NCBI RefSeq assembly: GCF_029351045.1
Contig: NZ_JARKIN010000001.1
Location: forward strand, 4,390,501-4,454,500
Source: Streptomyces sp. WMMB303
GTDB lineage: Bacteria; Actinomycetota; Actinomycetes; Streptomycetales; Streptomycetaceae
Direction of reading: 5' to 3'
DNA: 64,000 bases
The notes below the pieces were generated by a model that ran no database searches, was not told the origin of the DNA, and saw only the letters and a list, made by a program, of their open reading frames with translations. Of this stretch, positions 26,300 through 35,246 are shown in pieces (positions within the stretch are counted from its first letter, which is position 1; every line of letters begins with the position of its first letter). The position numbers were made by a program, and so were the translations under genes.

Positions 26300-26839
26300 A
26301 TGGCGATCGGGATCGGCGGCATGCTTCTCGTCGTCACGCGCGATGCGAATCCGGTGAACGCGTACGGGGCGGGAATCGTCGTGCTGCTGCTCTTCGGAAG
26401 CTTCGGTGCCCTGACCTTCCGCAGCGTGTGGAAGGGCCGCCACACCGTGGTCAGCGTGGACGCGGCAGGGGTGTGGCTCTCCGACGCGAACGGGCAGAAC
26501 GTGATCCCCTGGCAGGCTCTCGCCGGGGTCAGCCTGTGGTCGAGCCCGATGGGACGCGGTGGGATGATCCACTCGTTGGAACTGTGTCCGGAGGGCGCCA
26601 TCGACCGCGACGATCCCGTTCTGCGGCGGCTGATCCGTGACGAGGAGCCGCTGCGCCCCGGGCTGCCCCGGCTGCGATACCGCGTTCCGCTCACGTTCGG
26701 CACCCACCATGAGGTGGTGGCCGCGGTCCGCCGGTTCGCTCCTCGGCTCTGGTCCGGCGAGTCGGAGCGGCCACCAGGGCATATCGGTCGGCCGGACACC
26801 GAGGGCCTGCGCCGCCGCGCCGGAGGCCGGGCCCGCTGA
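26300..26839 (+). CDS. Hypothetical membrane protein
   Basis: This protein is 179 residues from ATG 26300, with two hydrophobic helices at the N-terminus (IGGMLLVV and AGIVVLLLFGSFGAL). A cytoplasmic PH-like beta-rich domain follows (TVVSVDAAGVWLSDANGQNVIPWQALAGVSLW). The tail is basic. The frame is open upstream to about 26200 and that stretch (IRTGRRNLRKGG) looks protein-like, but has no standard start codon, so the real N-terminus may be longer. Function is unknown. It lies 103 bp after the DUF397 gene and converges with the response-regulator gene. Confidence 0.75.
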   Translation: MAIGIGGMLLVVTRDANPVNAYGAGIVVLLLFGSFGALTFRSVWKGRHTVVSVDAAGVWLSDANGQNVIPWQALAGVSLWSSPMGRGGMIHSLELCPEGAIDRDDPVLRRLIRDEEPLRPGLPRLRYRVPLTFGTHHEVVAAVRRFAPRLWSGESERPPGHIGRPDTEGLRRRAGGRAR

Positions 26840-26888
26840 GAGCCCGTGTGACTCCGGCTCGACAGCGGGTCCGCCCCTCCTTCACGCA

Positions 26889-27545
26889 CTATTCCGTTTC
26901 GACGAGGCCCGCGTCGTGGGCGATCAGGCCCGCCTGGGTGCGGTTGACGCATCCCAGCTTGTCCAGCGTCCGGGAGACATAGCCCTTGATGGTGGCCTCG
27001 GACAGGTGGAGACGGGCCCCGATCCGCGCGTTGGACAACCCCTCGCCGAGGCCGGAGAGCACCTCCGTCTCCCGTTCGGTCAGTGAACCGACCAGCTCCC
27101 GCGCACGGTCGCCGACCGCGTCCCGGTCGGTGGAGGCGGCGACGAGGCGGCGGGCGGCGGCGGCCGAGAGCACCGTGTGTCCCTCGGCCGCCACGCGCAC
27201 CAGTCCCACCAGTTCCTCCGGTGGCGTGGACTTGATCAGGAATCCGGACGCGCCCGCCCGCAGAGACCGCAGCACGTACTGATCCGCGTCGAAAGTCGTC
27301 AGCACCACCACGGGGGGCGGCTCGGGCAGGCGCATGATCCGCTCGATCGCCGCCAGGCCACCCATTCCGGGCATGCGCAGGTCCATGAGGACGATGTCCG
27401 GCCGTGCCCGGACGACTGCCTCGACTCCGGCCGCTCCGTCGTGGGCCTCCTCGGCCACCTCGATGTCGCCGGACGAGCCGAGGATCGTGCGCAGAAAGCT
27501 GCACACCATCGGTTCGTCGTCCACGACCACTGCTCTGATCACCAT
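26889..27545 (-). CDS. NarL/LuxR-family response regulator
   Basis: This 218-residue protein has a receiver domain with the acidic pair Asp9-Asp10 (VVDDEPMV), phospho-acceptor Asp55 (IVLMDLRMPGMGG), and the Thr/Lys positions in LTTFDAD and FLIKSTPPEEL. A C-terminal LuxR-type HTH follows at about 150-215 (LTERETEVLSGLGEGLSNARIG and KGYVSRTLDKLG). The start overlaps the stop of the histidine kinase gene by one base (TGATG), so the two are made as a pair. Target genes are unknown. Confidence 0.95.
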   Translation of the reverse strand: MVIRAVVVDDEPMVCSFLRTILGSSGDIEVAEEAHDGAAGVEAVVRARPDIVLMDLRMPGMGGLAAIERIMRLPEPPPVVVLTTFDADQYVLRSLRAGASGFLIKSTPPEELVGLVRVAAEGHTVLSAAAARRLVAASTDRDAVGDRARELVGSLTERETEVLSGLGEGLSNARIGARLHLSEATIKGYVSRTLDKLGCVNRTQAGLIAHDAGLVETE

Positions 27546-28777
27546 CACACCGCCGGTTCCGCAGTCGGTACGTATGCGGGGAGTACAGCCTCGACGCCGA
27601 ATCCGCCGTCCTCCGAGCGTCCGGCACGCAGGGTGCCGTCCACCAGCTCTATGCGCTGCCGCAGATGAGCGATGCCCAGGCCCGAGCCGGTGCCGGCCAG
27701 CATGCTGCTCGGACGGCCGGCCGGCGGACCGTTGCGGATCGTGAGCCGGACCCGGGACCGGCCGTACTCGATCCGTACCGCCACCCGCGCGCCGGGCGCG
27801 TGCTTGCACACGTTGGTCAGCGCCTCCCGAACGATCCGGTAGCAGGTGCGCCCGACCACCGGAGAGACCAGTTCCGGGTCTCCCACCTCCGTGAACTCCG
27901 TCGGTACCCCCACCGCGTCGGACTCCTGGGCGAGCATCCGGAGGCCCTCCACCGACGGTGTCCGGTCGCCTTCCGGAGCGCTGCGCAGGATGCCCACCAG
28001 ATCCCGGAGCTCCTCCAGCGCCTGACAGCTGCCCGCACGCAGGTCCTCGGCCGCCTTCGCAGTCGCCTCGTCCCGCGCCGTCATCCGCAGCGCACCCGCT
28101 TGGAGAGCCATCAGACTCACCCGGTGGGTGACCACGTCGTGCATCTCCCCCGCCAGCCGGGCGCGCTCCTCGGTCCGTGCCTGCTCGGCCAGCAGGTGCC
28201 GCTCCCGCTCGGCCCGCTCGGCACGCTCGGTCAGGGCCGTCACCAGTCGACGGCGGGCGTCGAAGTACAGGCCCAGCAGCGGTCCGACGGTGGTGCGCAG
28301 AACCCCGATCATGATGACCGTGAAGGACGGTTCCCAGGGCCGCGCGACGACGGCAGCCAGCAGGGCGAGCGCGACATAGGCGCTCCGGCGGCTGCTGCGG
28401 CCCTGCCGGTAGAACAGCGGCCCGAACGCGGCGACCACCGTCGCGAAGGGCGCCCACAGCTTGGCGCCGGGCTCGGGGGTCAGCACCCCGACCGGCGAGA
28501 TCAGCAAGGTCACCAGGAGCGTGAATCCACCCAGGACGGCGACGATGGTGAAGGGAGCCAGCCGACGGGCCGCCAGCGAAGCGCAGGCCGTCGCCTGCAC
28601 ACCGAGCAGCACCCAGGCGAGTGTGTCCGGACGGGCCGGCCACCAGGAGGCGCCCGCCAGTGTCACCGACGTGTCGAGCAGCACGAAGAAGGCCGCCAGG
28701 GCCGCATCGGCCGCGAGCCAATGGCGTCTTCGCCTCGGCTCGTCATCAGTGCGCACGCAGTGCGACATTCCACTCAC
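27545..28777 (-). CDS. Two-component sensor histidine kinase, NarL-type (HisKA_3)
   Basis: This 410-residue protein has four to five transmembrane helices in residues 20-170. The HisKA_3 dimerisation domain follows with phospho-acceptor His213 (AGEMHDVVTHRVSLMA). The ATPase domain has the N-box REALTNVCKHA and the G-box GSGLGIAHLRQRI. It phosphorylates the response regulator encoded immediately downstream. There is little extracellular sequence between helices, which suggests sensing within the membrane. The GTG at 28777 is used; ATG 28768 is a close alternative. The signal is unknown. Confidence 0.94.
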   Translation of the reverse strand: MSGMSHCVRTDDEPRRRRHWLAADAALAAFFVLLDTSVTLAGASWWPARPDTLAWVLLGVQATACASLAARRLAPFTIVAVLGGFTLLVTLLISPVGVLTPEPGAKLWAPFATVVAAFGPLFYRQGRSSRRSAYVALALLAAVVARPWEPSFTVIMIGVLRTTVGPLLGLYFDARRRLVTALTERAERAERERHLLAEQARTEERARLAGEMHDVVTHRVSLMALQAGALRMTARDEATAKAAEDLRAGSCQALEELRDLVGILRSAPEGDRTPSVEGLRMLAQESDAVGVPTEFTEVGDPELVSPVVGRTCYRIVREALTNVCKHAPGARVAVRIEYGRSRVRLTIRNGPPAGRPSSMLAGTGSGLGIAHLRQRIELVDGTLRAGRSEDGGFGVEAVLPAYVPTAEPAV

Positions 28778-28916
28778 GCTCCGCCGGTTCGGTGTGCGAC
28801 GAACACCGACAGCCTACGAAAGTCGCACGGGTCGTCGGCGCGGGCATCCGTTCGTCGGTCCCGGAACCGACGCCCTGGTCTGCCGTGCCGCCTCCGGGTT
28901 GCCGTGGAATCGAGGC

Positions 28917-29432
28917 ATGCAGGCGAAACAGAACGACGCAGCAGCCACGCCGAGGCTGGGCCGCTACCGGATCGACACCGACGCCTCGGCCCTCGCATTC
29001 AGCAGCAGGCACCTGTTCGGGCTGATGCCGGTGCACGGAACCTTCCGGGTCCGGTCCGGGACGGTGGAGATCGCGGAACCGCTCACCGAGTCCACGATCC
29101 AGGTGGACATCGACGCGGCGAGCTTCCACACGGGCGACGCGCGGCGGGACAAGGACGTCCGCTCGGCGCACTTCCTCGACACCGCCAGGTATCCCGTCAT
29201 GGCGTTCGTCTCCGCGAGTGCGGACGCGACGGGTGTCACCGGCGTGCTCACCGTGTGCGGGATCACCCGGCCCGTGGCCCTCTCGATCCAGGACTCCGAG
29301 GTGGCCCCGGACTCTTTCACCGTCCGGGCCACGACTCGGATCGACCGGACCGAGTTCGGTGTGACGCGGGCCCGCGGGATGGCCGGGCGCCACCTCGACC
29401 TCACTTTGAAGATCAAGTGCGTGCACGTCTGA
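28917..29432 (+). CDS. YceI family protein
   Basis: This 171-residue protein spans a full YceI lipocalin-like domain, with RYRIDTDASALAFSSRHLFG at the start, TIQVDIDAASFHTGDARRDKDVRSAHFLD in the middle, and DRTEFGVTRARGMAG near the end. The family binds polyprenyl-type lipids such as isoprenoid quinones. No signal peptide is present, so it should be cytoplasmic, as for many actinobacterial members. It is convergent with the nuo operon. A link to quinone handling there is possible but not shown. Confidence 0.93.
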   Translation: MQAKQNDAAATPRLGRYRIDTDASALAFSSRHLFGLMPVHGTFRVRSGTVEIAEPLTESTIQVDIDAASFHTGDARRDKDVRSAHFLDTARYPVMAFVSASADATGVTGVLTVCGITRPVALSIQDSEVAPDSFTVRATTRIDRTEFGVTRARGMAGRHLDLTLKIKCVHV

Positions 29433-29470
29433 GGGGTCGCCGCCTGTCAGGTCCGCCGCAGGACACACAC

Positions 29471-29494
29471 GCGCCGGGGCGCGGTCACCGGCGC
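29471..29494. terminator. Candidate hairpin terminator between yceI-like gene and nuoN
   Basis: The arms GCGCCGG (29471-29477) and CCGGCGC (29488-29494) are perfect reverse complements with a 10-base spacer. The hairpin lies in the 69-bp gap between two convergent genes. The stem is short and no U-tract is visible, so this is a modest candidate. Confidence 0.4.
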
Positions 29495-29501
29495 ACCCGG
29501 C

Positions 29502-30914
29502 TCAGCCCAGCAGCGGCCCCGTGGTGAGCGGCAGGACCGCGCCGCCGGCCAACCCGAGGAGCAGTGAGCCGGTGCCCGCCACGTAGGCGGTGCCGACTGT
29601 CACCCGGCCGGTGACCGCGTGCTGTTGGGCAGAACCCGACCGGAACACCGGGGCGAGCCAGCGCAGGTAGTAGAAGAGCGAGGCGACGGTGTTGGCGACG
29701 GCGAGCGCCGCGAGCCAGGGCCGGCCGCCGTCCACGGCCGCGGTGAAGATCTCCAGTTTGCCGAGGAAGACGCCGGTCGGCGGGGTGCCCACCAGGCCCA
29801 GCAGGCAGACGAGCAGGACGGCGGCGAGTCCTGGCCGCTGTCCGGCCAGCCCGCGGTAGTCGTCCAGGGAGCGTGCCTGCGGGAGAGCGGTGACGACGGC
29901 GAACGCGCCGAGATTGGTGAGCGCGTAGGCGGCCAGGTAGAGCAGCAGGGCGCGTTGTGCGAGGTCGGTGCGGGTGGCGACGGAGAGGGCCATCAGCAGG
30001 TAGCCGATCTGGCTGATGGTGGAGTAGGCGAGCAGCCGCTTGGTGTCGGTCTGGAAGAACGCGGCGAGGTTGCCCCAGGTCATGGAGGCGGCGGCGAGGA
30101 CGGCGAGCAGCAGCGGCCAGTCGATTCCGGTGCCGGGCAGGGCCTGGTGTAGCAGGCGGTATCCGGCGATCAGCGCACCGATCTTGGGCAGGGTGGTGAC
30201 GTAGGCGGCGACCGGTGGGGCGGCTCCCTCGGTGACGTCGGGTACCCAGAAGTGGGCGGGTACCGCACCGGCCTTGAACAGCAGCCCGGCCAGTACGGCG
30301 ACCAGGCCGGCGGCGACCAGCGCGGGGTCGGCGCCGGGGAGCCCATCGCGCAGGGTGCGGTAGCCGGTGGCGCCGGCGGCGGCGTACAGCAGCGTGACTC
30401 CGGCGAGCATGACGGTGCCCAGCAGCGCTCCGAGCAGGTAGTACTTCAGGGCGGCTTCGGTGCCGGGGGCGTCCTTGGCGAACGCGGCGAGCGCGTAGGC
30501 GGGGACACTGGCGAGCAGATAGCCGGCGAACAGTGTCAGCAGGTCGTCGGCGCCGATCAGGACGAGGGTGCCGGTGCCGGTGAGCAGCAGCAGGACGTAG
30601 TACTCGCTCTCCCGCTTGTGGCCGCGCAGCGACTCCGCGGACATCGCGACGACGAGCAGCAGCGCCATCAGGACGGTCAGCCGTCCGGCGTTCGTCGGCG
30701 CGTCGACGGCGAAGGTGGTGTCGAAGACGGTCTGTTCCCGGCCGGTGGCCATGGTGTGGCCGGTGGCGACGATGCCGGCCAGGCACGCGGTGGCGGCCAG
30801 TGCCGCCACGGCCCACTGCCGGTTGCGGGGCAGCCAGCTGCCGGCGAGCAGGCCGCAGACGGCTGCCGCGGCGAGGAACGTTTCGGGGAGGAGTGCGGCG
30901 ACGTTCTCGTTCAC
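29502..30914 (-). CDS. nuoN: NADH-quinone oxidoreductase subunit N homologue
   Basis: This 470-residue antiporter-like subunit has about 14 hydrophobic helices. Conserved landmarks include DDLLTLFAGYLLASVPAYAL, EAALKYYLLGALLG and FKAGAVPAHFWVPDVTEGA (proton-channel lysine and adjacent helix), and QTDTKRLLAYSTISQIGYLL. It should pump protons in a complex-I-like enzyme. Its GTG start overlaps the nuoM stop by four bases (GTGA). It is the last gene of the operon. Confidence 0.94.
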   Translation of the reverse strand: MNENVAALLPETFLAAAAVCGLLAGSWLPRNRQWAVAALAATACLAGIVATGHTMATGREQTVFDTTFAVDAPTNAGRLTVLMALLLVVAMSAESLRGHKRESEYYVLLLLTGTGTLVLIGADDLLTLFAGYLLASVPAYALAAFAKDAPGTEAALKYYLLGALLGTVMLAGVTLLYAAAGATGYRTLRDGLPGADPALVAAGLVAVLAGLLFKAGAVPAHFWVPDVTEGAAPPVAAYVTTLPKIGALIAGYRLLHQALPGTGIDWPLLLAVLAAASMTWGNLAAFFQTDTKRLLAYSTISQIGYLLMALSVATRTDLAQRALLLYLAAYALTNLGAFAVVTALPQARSLDDYRGLAGQRPGLAAVLLVCLLGLVGTPPTGVFLGKLEIFTAAVDGGRPWLAALAVANTVASLFYYLRWLAPVFRSGSAQQHAVTGRVTVGTAYVAGTGSLLLGLAGGAVLPLTTGPLLG

Positions 30915-32422
30915 CGTGCCACCAGTTCCGTCACGGAGCGTCCGGCCGGTTCGACCACGTCCAGCAGGAACCGCGGAAGCACGCCGATGACCAGCGCGAG
31001 GGCCAGCAGCGGATAGGTTGCGGCGGCCTCCCGGGTGCGGAGGTCGGCGAGGCCGGACAGGGGGATTCCGGCGGGCAGCCGGGGTGGGCCGAGGAAGAGG
31101 GAGCGCAGGGCGCGCAGGAACAGCGCCGCGCTCAGCAGGATGCCCAGCAGCGCGACGCCGGTCGCGGCAGCCTGGGAGGCCAGGCTGCCGGTGAAGATCT
31201 GGAACTCGGCGATGAATCCGGAGAAGCCGGGGATGCCGAGGCTGGCGAACGCGGCGATCCCGGTGGCGGCGGCGAAGCGGGGGGTGTGCGCGGCCAGCCC
31301 CGAGTAGGCGTCGAGCGCGTAGGTGCCGCCCCGGTCGTACAGCACTCCGGTGAGCAGGAACAGGGCGCCGGTCAGCAGGCCGTGGCTGACCATCTGGACG
31401 ACGGCTCCGGTGACGGCCAGGGAGCGGGCCTGGGCGTCGCTTCCGGCGAGTGATCCGGCGGCGCCGATCGCCAGCACGACGTAGCCCATGTGGTTGACGG
31501 AGGTGTAGGCGATCATGCGTTTGAGGTCGGTCTGGGCCAGGGCCACCAGTGCGCCGTAGACGACGGAGACCACGCCGACGACGACGAACACCGGCGCGTA
31601 CTGCCGCCAACTGCCGGGCAGCAGCGGCATGGCGATGCGCACGAACCCGTAGGTGCCCATCTTCAGCAGGACTCCGGCGAGGATCGCGGAGCCCGCGGCG
31701 GGCGCTTCGGTGTGGGCGGGCGGCAGCCAGGTGTGCAGCGGCACGGTGGGCGTCTTGACGGCGAGCCCGGCACCGACGGCCAGCAGTACCAGGCCCGCGT
31801 ACAGGCCCTGGCCCGCCAGCGGGTTGCTGCGGGTCAGTTCCACGAGGTCGAAGGTGTGCGGGTCGGCGGCCAGGTACAGGCCGATGAAGCCGAGCAGCAG
31901 GGCGAGCGAGCCGACGAAGGTGTAGAGGAAGAACTTCAGCGCCGCCGCGCGGGCGCGCTCGCCGTGGCCCCAGCCCGCGATGACGAAGTACATGCCGACG
32001 ATGGACAGGTCGAAGAAGACGAAGAACAGGATCAGGTCGAGCGCCACGAACAGGCCGACGCTGACCGTCTGCAGGAACAGGAACAGGCAGGCCAGCGCCC
32101 GCACCCTGCGGGTCTCGCGCAGCATGTGGACGGCGGCGGCCAGGAAGAGGACGCAGACCATCGCGATCAGCGGCAGGGACAGCCCGTCCACGCCGACGTG
32201 GTAGCTCACCCCGGCGCCGGGCATCCAGCGCGCCCGCTGCTCGTACTGCAGTCCGCCGTGCGGGTCGAACCGGACCCAGACGGCGACGACCAGGGCCAGG
32301 TCCGCGGCGGCGGTGGCGATCCACACCCAGGAGCAGACCCGGTCCGGCACCCGGACGGCGCGCGGCAGCAGGGCCAGTACCGCGCAGGCCAGCAAGGGGA
32401 GGAAGGTGACGACGGTCAGCAC
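30911..32422 (-). CDS. nuoM: NADH-quinone oxidoreductase subunit M homologue
   Basis: This 503-residue polytopic antiporter-like subunit has the family hallmarks GVDGLSLPLI, FFVFFDLSIVGMYFVIAGWG and KTPTVPLHTWLPPAHTEAPAAGSAILAGVLLKMGTYG, the last with the key lysine/histidine positions. LKRMIAYTSVNHMGY is also present. It starts at GTG 32422, seven bases after the nuoL stop. It forms part of the membrane arm of the complex-I-like operon. Confidence 0.95.
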   Translation of the reverse strand: MLTVVTFLPLLACAVLALLPRAVRVPDRVCSWVWIATAAADLALVVAVWVRFDPHGGLQYEQRARWMPGAGVSYHVGVDGLSLPLIAMVCVLFLAAAVHMLRETRRVRALACLFLFLQTVSVGLFVALDLILFFVFFDLSIVGMYFVIAGWGHGERARAAALKFFLYTFVGSLALLLGFIGLYLAADPHTFDLVELTRSNPLAGQGLYAGLVLLAVGAGLAVKTPTVPLHTWLPPAHTEAPAAGSAILAGVLLKMGTYGFVRIAMPLLPGSWRQYAPVFVVVGVVSVVYGALVALAQTDLKRMIAYTSVNHMGYVVLAIGAAGSLAGSDAQARSLAVTGAVVQMVSHGLLTGALFLLTGVLYDRGGTYALDAYSGLAAHTPRFAAATGIAAFASLGIPGFSGFIAEFQIFTGSLASQAAATGVALLGILLSAALFLRALRSLFLGPPRLPAGIPLSGLADLRTREAAATYPLLALALVIGVLPRFLLDVVEPAGRSVTELVAR

Positions 32423-32429
32423 GAGTGGA

Positions 32430-34331
32430 TTACCTCACCAACAGCACGAGCAGGGTCAGCGCCGCGAAGCCGACGACGGCTTGGGCGTAGTACTGGTGCA
32501 GCAGCCCGGTCTGCGGGCGCCGGGCCCAGGAGCCGAGCCGGCGGGCCCCGGCGGCGACCGCGCTCACGGCGGCGTCCAGTCCGCCGTCGTCGGTCCGGCG
32601 GGCCAGCCGCGCGAGGGCCAGGCCGCCGCGCCCGAGTTGCCGTACGGCGCCGTCCACCACCCGGTCGTCGAAGGTGGCCAGCGACCGGGCCAGTGCCATG
32701 ACGGGCCGTACGAGGAGTACATGTGCGGCGCGGTCCAGTCCCAGCCAGCGCTCGGCCCAGCGCACGCCGGGGGGCGGGCGGGAGGCCGCACGCCCGGAGC
32801 GGGCGACATGCGGCAGCCATGTCCAGGCGGCGCCCGCGGCGCCGAGGGCGACCGCTGCGGAGACGACGGCTTCCCAGGGGTGGAGCGGGGGCCGGTCCCC
32901 GGTGCCGAGCAGGGCGCTGAGCCAGTCGGCGGGACCGGGCAGTACCAACACCCCCAGGACGGCACCGGCGCAGGCGAGCGCCCACAGCGGCAGCAGCGCG
33001 GAGCGGGCGGGACGTTGCCGGTGGCCGGGCCGTTCGACGGCGTACCCGGCGTCGCTCGCGTTCGGTTCGCGGGGCAGCGGGCGGGTGACGTACCAGAGCG
33101 CCTTGACGCTGTAGACCGCCGCGAGGGCGCTCGCGGCCAGGGCGATCGCATAGAGAGCGGGGTCGTCGGCGCGGGCGGCGCCGAGCACCTGGTCCTTGGC
33201 CGCCCACAGGGACAGCGGCGGCAGCCCGGCCAGCGCCAGCGCGCCCGCCGCGAAGGCGGCACCCACCGACGGCCACCGGCGGGCGGCGCCCCGGAGCGCG
33301 GTCAGCTGCCGGGTGCGGAGCGCGGTCAGCCAGATTCCGGCGGCCAGGAACAGTCCGGACTTCACGGCGGCGTGTGCGACCAGTTGCACGGTGCCCGCGG
33401 CCACTCCCCCGCTGCCCGCCGCGAGCACCATGAAGCCCACCTGCGCCGACGTGGAGGCGGCCAGCAGTTGTTTGACGTCACGCTGGGCGACGGCGACCGC
33501 GCCCAGCAGGAGTGCGGTGAGCGCACCGCTCCAGGCGACCAGTGGTCCCGCCCAGTGGGTCGCGGTCAGCAGCGGGGGCAGCCGCAGCAGCAGGTAGGCG
33601 CCGGCGGCGACCATGGTGGCCGAGTGCAGCAGCGCGGAGACCGGACTGGGGCCCTCCATCGCCCGCGACAGCCAGAAGGAGAAGGGCAGTTGCGCGGACT
33701 TGCCCAGCGCCGCGAGGACGACACCGGCACCGGTCAGGTGCAGCCAGACCCCGTCGGCCTGCGGCAGCGCGTCCAGCCGCAGGGAGCCGACACCGCCGGC
33801 CATGGCGGCACCCGCGGCCAGATACAGGCCCAGGTCCGCTGCCCGGGTGGTCAGGAACGCGGTGTCCGCGGCGCGCGCCCGGCCCGGCTGCCGCCACCGG
33901 TAGCCGATCAGGGCCCAACTCGCGGCGCCCATCACCTCCCAGGCCATCAACAGCAGGGCCAGCGTGGTCGCGGTGACGGTGACGAGCATCGCGGCGGCGA
34001 ACAGCAGCAGCAGTCCGAAGTAGCGCCCCCGGTTCTCGTCCGGGCCCGCCTCCCGGACGGAGAAGACCAGCACGGCGGTGGTGACCGCGGCGACGGTGAC
34101 GACCATGACCGCCGAGAGTCCGTCCACCCGCAGTCCGGCCCGGATCCCGGCGAACAGCGGGGCGCTCGCCTGGGGCCGGGCGACCGCCGCGACGACGGCC
34201 AGCGCCAGTGTCGCGGCCCCCACGGCCGGTGCGGCCACCGGGGCGCAGGCGTTGCAGCGGCGTCCGCCGAGACAGAGCAGGGTTCCGGCGCCGAGGGGGA
34301 GGGCGAGCAGCGCCCACAGCAGTGCGCTCAT
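32430..34331 (-). CDS. nuoL: NADH-quinone oxidoreductase subunit L homologue
   Basis: This 633-residue protein is the largest antiporter-like subunit. Family landmarks are RVDGLSAVMVVTVAAVTT, LLMAWEVMGAASWALIGYRW, GKSAQLPFSFWLSRAMEGPSPVSALLHSATMVAAG and AVAQRDVKQLLAASTSAQVGFM. Canonical NuoL has a long C-terminal lateral helix; here the C-terminal third is hydrophobic and partly degenerate, but of similar length. The ATG start overlaps the nuoK stop by four bases. Proton translocation is expected. Confidence 0.94.
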   Translation of the reverse strand: MSALLWALLALPLGAGTLLCLGGRRCNACAPVAAPAVGAATLALAVVAAVARPQASAPLFAGIRAGLRVDGLSAVMVVTVAAVTTAVLVFSVREAGPDENRGRYFGLLLLFAAAMLVTVTATTLALLLMAWEVMGAASWALIGYRWRQPGRARAADTAFLTTRAADLGLYLAAGAAMAGGVGSLRLDALPQADGVWLHLTGAGVVLAALGKSAQLPFSFWLSRAMEGPSPVSALLHSATMVAAGAYLLLRLPPLLTATHWAGPLVAWSGALTALLLGAVAVAQRDVKQLLAASTSAQVGFMVLAAGSGGVAAGTVQLVAHAAVKSGLFLAAGIWLTALRTRQLTALRGAARRWPSVGAAFAAGALALAGLPPLSLWAAKDQVLGAARADDPALYAIALAASALAAVYSVKALWYVTRPLPREPNASDAGYAVERPGHRQRPARSALLPLWALACAGAVLGVLVLPGPADWLSALLGTGDRPPLHPWEAVVSAAVALGAAGAAWTWLPHVARSGRAASRPPPGVRWAERWLGLDRAAHVLLVRPVMALARSLATFDDRVVDGAVRQLGRGGLALARLARRTDDGGLDAAVSAVAAGARRLGSWARRPQTGLLHQYYAQAVVGFAALTLLVLLVR

Positions 34332-34633
34332 CCCTTCAGGTCCCCCGCCATGTCGGTCATGTCGACCTGGCGGGCGCGGTAGATCGCCGTCGTCACGGCG
34401 AAGCCCATGGCCATCTCGACCGCCATCGCGACCACCGCGGCGACGATGACGACCTGCCCGTCGGCACCGGCGGGGGCGAGGAAGTGCCAGAACGCGGCGG
34501 CGGCGACGATGATGCCGCCGACCATCAGCTCGATCCCCATCATGATCATGACGATGGACTGCTGGGACAGCGCCCCGAACAGCCCGACGCTGAACAGGCC
34601 GGCCGCGAGTACGCAGACGAGTTCGAAGGTCAC
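34328..34633 (-). CDS. nuoK: NADH-quinone oxidoreductase subunit K homologue
   Basis: This 101-residue protein with three helices is the normal length for NuoK. It contains the conserved acidic residues in MIMMGIELMVGG and in AVVAMAVEMAMGFAV, which are needed for proton pumping. The GTG start overlaps the nuoJ stop by four bases (GTGA), and its stop overlaps the nuoL start. Confidence 0.93.
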   Translation of the reverse strand: MTFELVCVLAAGLFSVGLFGALSQQSIVMIMMGIELMVGGIIVAAAAFWHFLAPAGADGQVVIVAAVVAMAVEMAMGFAVTTAIYRARQVDMTDMAGDLKG

Positions 34634-35190
34634 CGTCCCACTCCTCCCCCGACCGGGTCCCGGGGCGTACGCCGGTCGAGTGCGTCGCCGAAGCGGTCGT
34701 AGCGGCCCCGCCGGGTGGCCAGCACGGTGGCGCCGACCATCGTGGCCAGCAGCACGAAACCGAGCACGATCATGGTCAGCATCTGTCCGCCCATCAGCGC
34801 CCTGCCGACCTGCACGGTGGTGTCCGGCGGCGGTCCGCCCCGCCGGTCGGGCCAGGGCACCAGGAAGACGGCGGCGACGAGCGCGGCGAACACCGCGGCG
34901 CTGAGGGCCAGCGAGCCGCGCTTGTTGTGCAGCATCGACATCGGCATCAGGCCCGCCGGGTTCATCATGTAGGCGATCATGAAGACGGCCATCACCACCA
35001 TCTCCATGATCATCATCAGTACGGTCACCACGCCGAGGTAGGGCAGTCCGAGCAGCGCCACCTCGCCGCCCACGCAGCACAGCGAGAGCAGCAGCGCGAA
35101 GGTGGCCCGCGCCATCGAGTCGCAGCGGAAGACCAGCACACCGCCGGCCAGGGCGAGCACGCCCAGCACCGCCGGCAGTACGGATTCCAC
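34630..35190 (-). CDS. nuoJ: NADH-quinone oxidoreductase subunit J homologue
   Basis: This 186-residue protein has five hydrophobic helices. The conserved third helix reads PYLGVVTVLMMIMEMVVMAVFMIAYM, with the distinctive Met-rich composition seen in NuoJ. It starts at GTG 35190 after a strong GGAGGAGAG ribosome-binding site, 56 bp after nuoH. In a complete nuo operon nuoI would sit between H and J; here there is no room for it. Confidence 0.92.
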   Translation of the reverse strand: MESVLPAVLGVLALAGGVLVFRCDSMARATFALLLSLCCVGGEVALLGLPYLGVVTVLMMIMEMVVMAVFMIAYMMNPAGLMPMSMLHNKRGSLALSAAVFAALVAAVFLVPWPDRRGGPPPDTTVQVGRALMGGQMLTMIVLGFVLLATMVGATVLATRRGRYDRFGDALDRRTPRDPVGGGVGR

Positions 35191-35246
35191 GTCGTCTCTC
35201 CTCCTTCGGTCGGCCGTCGGCGGGCTGCCGACGGGTTCGCGGCAGT